Shown here in pieces: positions 1-6,147 of a DNA stretch of 8,869 nucleotides. The DNA is from an uncultured Acetatifactor sp. (GTDB taxonomy: Bacteria > Bacillota > Clostridia > Lachnospirales > Lachnospiraceae), in contig CAJUFB010000136.1 in assembly GCA_910585805.1 (NCBI GenBank), positions 1 through 8,869 on the forward strand. Reading direction: 5' to 3'. How positions within the stretch are numbered: the first letter of the stretch is position 1; each line of letters begins with the position of its first letter. Below the pieces are notes generated by a model that was given only the letters and a program-made list of their open reading frames with translations, was not told the DNA's origin and searched no databases. The translations under genes were made by a program, and so were the position numbers.

Positions 1-551
1 CACCGATCACCCTCCCCGTCCGTCTGTGCTTCCGCATCTAAAGTTACATAATGGTTCGTACCGGCTACCGGCCCCATGTTCCACATCTGGTTCTCCACGG
101 GAAAGCGCTCTGAACCCGCTTTCCCCTCCATCGTCACAAAGATAAGCTCGTCCCAGTTATCAGCCGCTGTTTGAAAGAGATGCTTTTTGAAATAATAAGC
201 TCCGGTGGCCCCCAGACAGGAGCCCTGTCCTCCCGCTTCCAGGGCATCCTTCGGCTTTTCCGCCTGCATCGGGACTCTCGCTGCCGCAGAGTAAATATCC
301 AGGGAATTGTCTTTCCCGGCAAGGGCAGATACTGCAGAAGGATCCAGAATGCCTCCCGCGCTCACAGACAGCCCCTGGCTGTCCACCCCGGCAGCGCCCT
401 GTGCCCCTTCCGCATCTGTGCTGCCTGGCGCTTCTGTACCCTGTGCCGCATTTGGGTTGTTGTCTGATGCCTCTTTTTTCCCTGCGCCGCACCCGCAAAT
501 CTGTACCGCGAGCATCCCTGTCAAAAGCATATAGCTGAGTACCTTCTTCAT
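1..551 (-). CDS. Type A solute-binding-like lipoprotein, N-terminal part (cut by left window edge)
   Basis: The frame is open from an ATG at 549-551 down to base 1, giving 183 visible codons; the C-terminus lies outside the window. The protein begins MKKVLSYMLLTGMLAVQICG with a lipobox ending ICGC (lipid Cys about residue 21), so it should be exported and anchored to the outer face of the membrane. An Ala/Gly/Ser-rich linker (about residues 22-65) and a motif ILDPSAVSALAGKDNS follow, then diverged sequence. It is a paralog of the 777-residue gene at 3385-5718: nearly identical to about residue 95, clearly diverged beyond. From that paralog I infer a beta-propeller-like region followed by an extracellular solute-binding domain. 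The upstream AAAGGAG is 11 nt from ATG, with a closer AAAGGG 4 nt away. It has its own leader hairpin and promoter behind the B gene at 727-2988. Ligand unknown. Confidence 0.85.
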   Translation of the reverse strand, partial: MKKVLSYMLLTGMLAVQICGCGAGKKEASDNNPNAAQGTEAPGSTDAEGAQGAAGVDSQGLSVSAGGILDPSAVSALAGKDNSLDIYSAAARVPMQAEKPKDALEAGGQGSCLGATGAYYFKKHLFQTAADNWDELIFVTMEGKAGSERFPVENQMWNMGPVAGTNHYVTLDAEAQTDGEGDR

Positions 552-625
552 AAAACCCTTTGCTCCTTTCTCTGCGGAATCCTGTGCTCAAAAACGGCAT
601 AACAGGACGGAATCTCTGTTATGCC
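270..625. repeat. Near-identical head of type A gene, copy 1 (partner 5437-5792)
   Basis: These bases align without gaps to 5437-5792 at a constant offset of 5167. From 270 to 531 I find no mismatch. Two substitutions follow in the signal-peptide codons (near 532-536), one in the leader near 579, and a few more after 624. The repeat spans leader hairpin, ribosome binding site, signal peptide, linker and about 95 codons. At 269 the identity drops abruptly to ordinary paralog divergence, which suggests gene conversion or recent recombination rather than uniform age. Confidence 0.9.
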
Positions 626-626
626 G
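595..626 (-). promoter_or_regulatory. Leader hairpin with U5 tail, candidate attenuator or terminator
   Basis: On the minus strand, CGGCATAACAG, a 10-nt loop and CTGTTATGCCG form a perfect 11-bp stem followed directly by TTTTTGA. The position is about 44 nt upstream of the ATG at 551 and downstream of the likely -10 (647-652), so it should lie in the 5' leader. It could be an intrinsic attenuator, a stabilising 5' hairpin, or the terminator of the upstream B gene if the promoter call is wrong. The U run is short, so termination efficiency is uncertain. Confidence 0.6.
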
Positions 627-646
627 CTTCACTGCCTGACAGCTTC

Positions 647-674
647 ATTTTATCAAAACTCTTTTTAACAAACA
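647..674 (-). promoter_or_regulatory. Promoter of type A gene, ancestral form
   Basis: On the minus strand there is an extended -10, TGATAAAAT (-10 hexamer at 647-652, TG at 654-655). A weak -35, TGTTTG (669-674), lies 16 bp upstream. An AT-rich stretch upstream (about 676-705) could act as an UP element. The predicted start near 640 gives an 89-nt leader to the ATG at 551. The paralogous promoter at 5814-5842 keeps the same -10 but has a different -35 because of an inserted element. Confidence 0.5.
656..663. other. Empty insertion site matching the miniature element at 5831-5932
   Basis: The bases AAACTCTT at 656-663 are the positional counterpart of the duplicated octamer AAACACTT at 5823-5830 and 5933-5940 (7 of 8 identical). 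Flanks match on both sides: ATTTTATC on the left, TTTAACAAA then CAGGGAAAA on the right. Copy 1 therefore shows the sequence before insertion. Confidence 0.85.
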
Positions 675-726
675 GGGAAAAACTTTAAAATTTCTTTAAG
701 AATCACGCCTCTGAAGTTCCTCCGTT

Positions 727-2988
727 TCACCTGTCCTCCCCTAACAACACCTGTACCCGGTTCTGGATGATGCCCACCGTCTCGTCCAATGATTTTCTCC
801 CGACAAAATACCCGGACGCTTCCTCTGTTATAATGTTCAGAACCAGCTCTTCCTGTGCACTCGGAGGTGCAAAATCAATGTTTTCGATTATTTTCAATAT
901 GGCATCTACCTGCTCCCGGGGCACACAGTCAAAGGAAATCGGCTCGCCTTCGACATAGATATGCCCTTTGGGCATTGTCACATAGCTTCCGTCCTCCCCA
1001 ACCAGCCTTCCGCCGGCGCCGTCCGAGACATAAAGCGGCTCCGCAGCTGACTCAGCCTGCTGCTTCAGCAATGACTTCCTCGTAAAAAATCCCTCCTGCA
1101 GATCCACATCTTCCTCCCTGGACAAATAATATTCCAAAAACGCCCACGCTCCTTCCTTGCGGGGCGAACTTTCCATGATGCTCAGGGCATCGTTTATGGT
1201 TACCTTTGTACCCACAGTTCCGTCTTCGGAAGGAAACCCCACCAATGTGATATCTTCCCCAAACCCCATTGCAAGGGACAGATGATCCAGAAAAGAATCA
1301 AAACGGCTGTCCCGTAAAAACAACTCCTGGGGCGTCCGCTGGCTGTAAGAGAGCGAAAAGGCGCCTTCCCCGGCCTTCTCTTTTGACCATTGGAGCAGCC
1401 TTCGAAATTCCTCACCATCAAAATCGCATGTCTTCCCGTCCCAGTCTATGAATCCTTCCAGACAGTAATCCCCAAAAAGTATGCCTGTCATATCCGCCGC
1501 ATCCTGGTTGTCCACCACAGGCCCTTCCGGCCTTTCATCCGCCGCATCCATCAGTTCCTCTGCCGTCCAGCCAGCCATGCCGCCGACTTCCGCCGTCCTG
1601 CCTGCAACAGTTTCAAAACTGAACTTCTTTGGGAGACACAAAAGCTTTCCATCCACCGTATAACCTTCCAGCAGATTATCCAGGAAATCTTCTCTCCCCA
1701 GAGCGCTCTTGTCCAGATAAGGATATAAATCCGCAAAAGCCTCTTTCTCCGCATATTTGCGGAAATCCAGGTAAGACAGATCCAACAGATCCGGCGGCTG
1801 CGTCCCTGAGGAAATGCTGCTGTCCAGACGCGCATATGCATCTTTATTTTCCTCCCTGTTCCCGATATACCAGGAGTCTGCTCCATAGCTTTCCACCGTC
1901 ACATGATACGGCCCCTCCATACGGTTAAATTCCGCCACGGCCTCCTGCAGTGTGTCGGAAGGAAACAGCGATGCCAGCACCAGAGACTCCTTTTCCGGCA
2001 GTTCCCCGACAGGCGTCCTGATCAGCAGATACAATTGCTTCTCCGCGAAATCATCGGACGCCGTACTCACCAGCAGCTGTTCCTCCGCCAGCTGCGCCAC
2101 CTGGCGGACATGACCCCCGTTCAGGTTACTGTCCTCCCATTTCAGCAGCGGTTCCAGCCCTTTTCCTTCCCCTCCATAACCATACAGCACGCCATCCGCT
2201 TCTGCGACCAAAATCTGTTCCAGCCCGGGATACAGGGAAAAATCTGACATGCCGGAATGCCCCTCCGCCACCTGTACTTCCTCCAGACGGGAAGCATCCC
2301 CCGCCAGCGCAAAAAACCTTGTTTTCTGCCCTGCATTTACGTAGTACACTTCCCCTGTCCAGGCTTCCAGCAGATATTCCGTCCCCCAGGGATCCTCCCT
2401 GTACTCAGCCGTTGAATACTGCCCCGCCGGGTTCCCCTCTTCGTCTATCCGGTAGATGACATCCTGTGCCAGCACATATAGATTTCCGGCTCCATCCGCC
2501 GCCAGGCAGCCGGTCACTTCCGTCGTCCGGGGAACCTCTCCGTCCAGGGCCAGTTCGAACAGCTGTCTGCCCTCCGGCGACACTCCCTGCAGGCTGAGCT
2601 GTCCCTGAAGCATTGTACAAAGATAAAGATTCTGCCTGCTGTCCAATGTATATCCTCTCAGGGAAGGGGCTGAGAATATTTTTTCCGCACCATCAAGGTT
2701 CTTGATATCATTTATATTTATTTTGTTGATGGACGTTTCATCCGTCTGGTAACAGATAAAATAAAGAAAACCGCCTGATACTTTATAGTCGGATGGGAAA
2801 AAATCCTTCCCTCCTCCCCCGACTGTCTTCCCCCCTGTCAATTCTTCTGCCACATAAACATAATCTTCCTCAGCCTGCGGCAGCGGCGTTTCCTCATCCC
2901 TGCCGCTGCCGCAGGCTGACAGCAGAAGAATACTGCAAAACAGAATAACCAGACTAAGGGTTTTTCCGACCCTTATTCCATCCCCCAT
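727..2988 (-). CDS. Type B lipoprotein: beta-propeller-like region plus extracellular solute-binding domain (753 aa)
   Basis: The signal peptide has a hydrophobic core at residues 11-23 and lipobox LSAC with the lipid Cys at 26, so this is a surface lipoprotein. YVYVAEELTGG follows at 43-53. Residues about 60-330 resemble a beta-propeller, with DGAGNLYVL (165-173) of the D-x-x-G-N-x-Y kind and short strand-rich repeats. From about residue 335 it resembles family 1 extracellular solute-binding proteins: VLASLFPSDTLQEAVAEFNR (337-356), PPDLLDLSYLDF (398-409), EGAWAFLEYYLS (612-623) and the C-terminal IIQNRVQVLLGE (740-751). The start is ATG at 2986-2988 with AGGAG 7 nt upstream. It is related to the 803-residue gene at 6140-8551, though distantly enough to suggest an old duplication. 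Binding of a small ligand outside the membrane is inferred from the fold family. No cognate permease is present, so import, sensing and surface capture are all possible. Confidence 0.85.
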   Translation of the reverse strand: MGDGIRVGKTLSLVILFCSILLLSACGSGRDEETPLPQAEEDYVYVAEELTGGKTVGGGGKDFFPSDYKVSGGFLYFICYQTDETSINKININDIKNLDGAEKIFSAPSLRGYTLDSRQNLYLCTMLQGQLSLQGVSPEGRQLFELALDGEVPRTTEVTGCLAADGAGNLYVLAQDVIYRIDEEGNPAGQYSTAEYREDPWGTEYLLEAWTGEVYYVNAGQKTRFFALAGDASRLEEVQVAEGHSGMSDFSLYPGLEQILVAEADGVLYGYGGEGKGLEPLLKWEDSNLNGGHVRQVAQLAEEQLLVSTASDDFAEKQLYLLIRTPVGELPEKESLVLASLFPSDTLQEAVAEFNRMEGPYHVTVESYGADSWYIGNREENKDAYARLDSSISSGTQPPDLLDLSYLDFRKYAEKEAFADLYPYLDKSALGREDFLDNLLEGYTVDGKLLCLPKKFSFETVAGRTAEVGGMAGWTAEELMDAADERPEGPVVDNQDAADMTGILFGDYCLEGFIDWDGKTCDFDGEEFRRLLQWSKEKAGEGAFSLSYSQRTPQELFLRDSRFDSFLDHLSLAMGFGEDITLVGFPSEDGTVGTKVTINDALSIMESSPRKEGAWAFLEYYLSREEDVDLQEGFFTRKSLLKQQAESAAEPLYVSDGAGGRLVGEDGSYVTMPKGHIYVEGEPISFDCVPREQVDAILKIIENIDFAPPSAQEELVLNIITEEASGYFVGRKSLDETVGIIQNRVQVLLGEDR

Positions 2989-3100
2989 TGCGTCTCTCCT
3001 TCAAACTCCTGTTAATTTTTTAGTATACACGCCTGCCGACAACGCATTACCACGCCCACAAGGAGAACGAACAGTTCCCAACGCCAACTAGAGCTGAAGA

Positions 3101-3150
3101 CGGATTTCCGGCATGTGTATATGCCTTTGAATATTTTGCCCTCTAATCCG
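3101..3150. repeat. Nested inverted repeats with mutually exclusive pairings
   Basis: CGGATT (3101-3106) pairs with AATCCG (3145-3150). Inside, GGCAT (3110-3114) can pair with ATGCC (3121-3125) across a 6-nt loop, or GGCA (3110-3113) with TGCC (3137-3140). If transcribed from the candidate promoter at 3215-3243, this would be a leader structure of the B gene at 727-2988. Each stem is short and could be chance. Confidence 0.3.
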
Positions 3151-3214
3151 GATGACAACAGGATATCTGCCACCCGCGCCCCTGTAGGAACGGGACTTGT
3201 GGATTGATGCCATT

Positions 3215-3243
3215 TTTATAAGACAACAGGTATTACTACACAA
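3215..3243 (-). promoter_or_regulatory. Candidate promoter for the B gene at 727-2988
   Basis: On the minus strand TTGTGT (3238-3243) and TATAAA (3215-3220) are separated by 17 bp. The -10 is near consensus and the -35 matches 3 of 6. It would give a leader of about 220 nt. A nearer alternative is TATACT at 3022-3027, which lacks a good -35. Confidence 0.35.
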
Positions 3244-3384
3244 AAATGAGACATGCCGCCTATGCTTTTACCGGATAATTTCATTCGGTTTTAATTTGAG
3301 TTCAAGCTCACGGATTCAGGTTTTATATAACAGGAATATCTGTAAAACAGAGAACAAAACCCAACTCGCGAACTACGTTTTTCC

Positions 3385-5718
3385 TTAGTATCTCTCCCCC
3401 AGATACAGCCCCACGCGGCTCTCCAGATGGTCAATCAGCATATCCTCTGTGATACCGCCGGCAAAATACGCAGTCAGTTCTTCATATATGATATCCTGCA
3501 GTTCATCGGGAATCTCCCTGACCGGTCTGGCCTGGTCAATCATGTCCAGCAGGGTTTCTCTGTCCCGTTCTATATCCAGGTCACTGCTCAGCCTGACATC
3601 ATCCAGGTCGGAGTCGAATATATGCCCCTGTTCCTTTCCCATGGCGGCAATCTGTTCTTCCAGCACATCCCCTCGCACGCTTAAGCGAAAATTGGACTCC
3701 TTTGCCGCCTGGCTCTGCCCTTCATAGGAGAGACACAGGGCGATAAAGGCAGCGGCAGCCTCCTTTTCCTCCTTCGTGGCCGACCTGCGGATTGACAGCA
3801 TGCTGGAGGCCTCCTTAAAATGCGCGGCCCCGTCCCCTGTGGGATAGCCGACATAGTAAGCATCCTCCCCGAAGGCGATACGGTGTGCGGCAACAAGCCC
3901 CGGCCTGGTGATGGACACGACATTGCACAGCGCCCTCCCCTCCATCAGGGAACTGCCGACTAATACATCCTCTTCACTGGTAAAGTACTTTTCCGCCATT
4001 TCCAGGAACCTGCGGAACCTGCCACTGTCAAAAGACATCGTCCCCGTTTCCTCATCGGAAACAAGATAATAACTGTCCTCAAGCCCATGGTTCAGCAAAC
4101 CGATAAGATGGTTAAATCCGCCTCCGTCAAAATTGTAATAATTGCAGACCGCTTCCAGTTCCGGCCTGTCCTGCACGCAGCGGAAAAACGTATCGTAATC
4201 CCAACCTTTCAGATCCGGATCCAGGGCAATCACTGTGCTCAGGTCAAAGTCTCTCGCCATTCCATACAGGGTTCCACCTATCCTTCCCAGCTCAAGGGCA
4301 GCAGGCAGCAGCTCTTCCATAACGCCCAGCTGCTCCATGACGGTATCCAGCGGCTCCCACAGCTCTTCCAGATCCTCAAAATTCACCAGGAAAGTATCGA
4401 CCAGTACCGGTCCCTTTCCGGCGGTCAGCTGGGTCAGCAGCGCCGTATCCTTCCAGCCATACTCAACCAGCTCAATATGGCAGTTCGGATACCGTTTGTT
4501 AAATTCCGCCACTGCCCACTGGTATACTTCCGCCCTGGACGATACTGCCATTGTGATTTCACAGATTTCCACCTCCTCTGTGGTGGGTTCCAGGCAGAGG
4601 TAGTTTTCATTTTCGGAGTCACTGTAAATAAGCGCAATCCGCCCTTCCCCATCCGCCTGCATGGCGGATACCTCATGGGCAAGGATACCGTGATTGCTCC
4701 AGCGGTAAAGAAGCTCCGGATTCTTCCCGGACAGCCCGCTGCGGTATATGCCCTCCGCATCCGCATACAGCAGATTTTCTTCGTCAAGGAGCGTAACATA
4801 CCAGGGATTTCCTTCCGGTTTTTCCCAGGCAGCCAGCTTCACCAGCCTGCCGGTCTCCGCATCCATATGCTCCAGGGTCACTCCCCCGCCGCTCCCGCCC
4901 GCCAAAAGAGCAACACGTCCGTCATACAGAGTGACCAGTTTCCTCATGTAACTGCCGCCTGCGGGAGTGCATTCCGCCAGAATCTCCCCCTCCTGCGACA
5001 CAAGGAGATACTGTATCCCTTCCTCCGAGTTCGTTATCAGATGGGCCGCTCCGGACTTGTCCACCGCAAACCCTAAAAGGCTCTCCTCTACCTCGGAAAT
5101 ATCCCCCTCCATAAAGTCCAGTGGAAACTCCCTCAGCTTTTCGGCGTTTTCATCCCGCTCCATGAGGACACACCGGGTACCCTCCCCGTTCTCCCGTGCT
5201 TCCTCGCCCAATGTCACATAATGATCTGTGCCGGCTGCCGGACCTATGGCCCACAGCTGATCCTCCAGGGGAATACGCTCCGAATCAGCTTTCCCCTCCG
5301 CAGTCACAAAGATAAGCTCATCCCAGCATTCGGCAGGAGATTCAAAGAGATGCTTTTGGAAATGCCAGACCCCGGAGGCTGCCAGACAGGAGCCTCTGCC
5401 CCCTTCTATGGCATTCTCCGGTTTTTCCGTCTGCAGCGGGACTCTCGCTGCCGCAGAGTAAATATCCAGGGAATTGTCTTTCCCGGCAAGGGCAGATACT
5501 GCAGAAGGATCCAGAATGCCTCCCGCGCTCACAGACAGCCCCTGGCTGTCCACCCCGGCAGCGCCCTGTGCCCCTTCCGCATCTGTGCTGCCTGGCGCTT
5601 CTGTACCCTGTGCCGCATTTGGGTTGTTGTCTGATGCCTCTTTTTTCCCTGCGCCGCACCCGCAAATCTGTACCGCGAGCATCCCTGTCAAAAGCATACA
5701 GCCGAGTACCTTCTTCAT
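3385..5718 (-). CDS. Type A lipoprotein: propeller-like region plus extracellular solute-binding domain (777 aa)
   Basis: The signal peptide MKKVLGCMLLTGMLAVQICG leads to lipobox ICGC (Cys 21). A low-complexity Ala/Gly/Ser/Glu linker (22-65) probably spans the cell wall, followed by ILDPSAVSALAGKDNS (68-83). Residues about 110-380 contain short strand-rich, propeller-like repeats such as AVDKSGAAHLI (218-228) and MQADGEGRIALIYS (353-366). From about residue 385 it looks like a family 1 solute-binding domain: EVYQWAVAEFNKRYPN (397-412), IGGTLYGMARDFDL (480-493) and the C-terminal LIDHLESRVGLYLGE (761-775). The B proteins end in a comparable R-V-x-(2)-LGE motif, so A and B share ancestry. ATG is at 5716-5718; AAAGGAG lies 11 nt upstream and AAAGGG 4 nt. 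Transcription probably starts at the hybrid promoter 5814-5842 created by a miniature mobile element. The ligand and partner proteins are unknown. Confidence 0.85.
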   Translation of the reverse strand: MKKVLGCMLLTGMLAVQICGCGAGKKEASDNNPNAAQGTEAPGSTDAEGAQGAAGVDSQGLSVSAGGILDPSAVSALAGKDNSLDIYSAAARVPLQTEKPENAIEGGRGSCLAASGVWHFQKHLFESPAECWDELIFVTAEGKADSERIPLEDQLWAIGPAAGTDHYVTLGEEARENGEGTRCVLMERDENAEKLREFPLDFMEGDISEVEESLLGFAVDKSGAAHLITNSEEGIQYLLVSQEGEILAECTPAGGSYMRKLVTLYDGRVALLAGGSGGGVTLEHMDAETGRLVKLAAWEKPEGNPWYVTLLDEENLLYADAEGIYRSGLSGKNPELLYRWSNHGILAHEVSAMQADGEGRIALIYSDSENENYLCLEPTTEEVEICEITMAVSSRAEVYQWAVAEFNKRYPNCHIELVEYGWKDTALLTQLTAGKGPVLVDTFLVNFEDLEELWEPLDTVMEQLGVMEELLPAALELGRIGGTLYGMARDFDLSTVIALDPDLKGWDYDTFFRCVQDRPELEAVCNYYNFDGGGFNHLIGLLNHGLEDSYYLVSDEETGTMSFDSGRFRRFLEMAEKYFTSEEDVLVGSSLMEGRALCNVVSITRPGLVAAHRIAFGEDAYYVGYPTGDGAAHFKEASSMLSIRRSATKEEKEAAAAFIALCLSYEGQSQAAKESNFRLSVRGDVLEEQIAAMGKEQGHIFDSDLDDVRLSSDLDIERDRETLLDMIDQARPVREIPDELQDIIYEELTAYFAGGITEDMLIDHLESRVGLYLGERY

Positions 5719-5792
5719 AAAACCCTTTGCTCCTTTCTCTGCGGAGTCCTGTGCTCAAAAACGGCATAACAGGACGGAATCTCTGTTATGCC
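5437..5792. repeat. Near-identical head of type A gene, copy 2 (partner 270-625)
   Basis: This is the partner of 270-625: identical over 5437-5698, with three substitutions up to about 5790. Homology continues more loosely through the promoter to about 5985, interrupted by the element at 5831-5932. Below 5437 the two A genes are clearly diverged. Confidence 0.9.
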
Positions 5793-5793
5793 T
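5762..5793 (-). promoter_or_regulatory. Leader hairpin with U5 tail, second copy
   Basis: On the minus strand GGCATAACAG and CTGTTATGCC form a perfect 10-bp stem with a 10-nt loop, followed by G and TTTTTGA. Relative to 595-626, the outermost pair has been lost (T at 5793 on the plus strand). It lies between the hybrid promoter and the ATG at 5718, so it should be transcribed in the leader. Confidence 0.6.
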
Positions 5794-5813
5794 CTCCCCT
5801 GCCTGACAGCTTC

Positions 5814-5842
5814 ATTTTATCAAAACACTTGGCTTTAGTCAA
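5814..5842 (-). promoter_or_regulatory. Hybrid promoter built by the miniature element
   Basis: The minus strand reads TTGACT (5837-5842), a 17-bp spacer, then TAAAAT (5814-5819), with TG at 5821-5822 forming an extended -10. The -35 matches the sigma-A consensus at 5 of 6 positions and lies entirely inside the terminal inverted repeat of the element at 5831-5932. The -10 is native and shared with the paralog. The predicted start near 5807 gives an 89-nt leader. Confidence 0.7.
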
Positions 5843-5932
5843 TAACCGTGTTGGTCTTAGTGTTTTAGTCATATCAGAATGTTGTGTTTACGGCGTTTCT
5901 GAGCTGTACCAACACATATGTTGACTAACACC
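5831..5932. mobile_element. 102-bp MITE-like element, ISL3-like ends, with 8-bp target duplication
   Basis: The ends are imperfect inverted repeats of 25 bp, 5831-5855 and 5908-5932, matching at 19 of 25 positions without gaps. They share TTAGTCAA at positions 5-12 and GTGTTGGT at 18-25 and begin GG. The element is flanked by perfect direct repeats AAACACTT at 5823-5830 and 5933-5940. Removing it and one octamer restores the sequence seen at 656-663 in the paralogous promoter. The inner 52 bp code for nothing. GG-ends, a GTCAA core and 8-bp duplications fit the ISL3 family as I know it; IS256- or IS66-type elements also make about 8-bp duplications, so the family call is tentative. A transposase elsewhere would be needed for movement. 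Confidence 0.85.
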
Positions 5933-5964
5933 AAACACTTTTTAACAAAAAACAGGGAAAACCT

Positions 5965-6147
5965 TTAAAATTTGTTTAAGATGCACTTATCTTTGGTAAT
6001 GACCTCCTCTATGGTCTGCGCGGAATTGTCTTTCCCGGCAAGGGCAGATACTGACAAAGGATCCAGAATGCCGGATGTCTCCTTTTCTTCTGCGTCGCAC
6101 CCATCAGCTGTGCTATAAAGCATACATGCTTTACAACCCTCACTCAC
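5965..6147 (-). pseudogene. Truncated relic of a type A lipoprotein gene 5' end
   Basis: On the minus strand, bases about 6130-6022 resemble the start of the A genes: GTATGCTTT, GGGTGCG-x-CGCAG and an AAAA-x-GAG-x-CATC stretch match in order. The segment GGAATTGTCTTTCCCGGCAA, continuing to 6053, is identical to 303-334. The readable frame gives GCDAEEKETSGILDP and VSALAGKDNS, i.e. the A motif after deletion of most of the signal peptide and the linker. After KDNS the similarity stops and the frame ends 18 codons later. The only start is a GTG overlapping the end of the 803-residue gene, with no signal peptide, so I regard it as a remnant left by recombination, not a working gene. Confidence 0.75.

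Larger units (their letters stand above)
2989..3384. other. 396-bp intergenic region between A (3385-5718) and B (727-2988)
   Basis: No convincing gene is present. On the minus strand it contains a possible promoter (3215-3243), a second weak -10-like TATACT (3022-3027) without a good -35, a nested inverted repeat (3101-3150), and a bulged hairpin around 3321-3348 near the end of the A gene that lacks a clear U tract. Its sequence is unlike the spacer in front of the other B gene (8606-8795) apart from the first few bases after the A stop codon (TAAGGAA). The two B genes therefore have unrelated upstream regions. Confidence 0.6.

Noticed and set aside
160..600. Minus-strand frames of about 140 codons at 160-600 and 5342-5767
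   Set aside because: They are out-of-frame shadows of the A gene heads, Arg/Cys/Gly-rich, and appear twice only because the heads are duplicated.
3197..3388. Plus-strand 63-codon frame in the A-B spacer
   Set aside because: No ribosome binding site, AT-driven composition, and it runs into the end of the A gene; nothing recognisable in the protein.
4087..5076. Long plus-strand open frame of 329 codons
   Set aside because: It lies wholly antisense inside the well-supported 777-residue lipoprotein gene, is rich in unlikely residue runs, and has no ribosome site or recognisable domain.
5727..5924. Plus-strand 65-codon frame crossing the miniature element
   Set aside because: It reads through promoter, hairpin and transposable element sequence and has no plausible start signal.
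5921..5949. Outward plus-strand promoter from the other end of the element (TTGACT at 5921-5926)
   Set aside because: No acceptable -10 lies 16-18 bp downstream, and no plus-strand gene follows.
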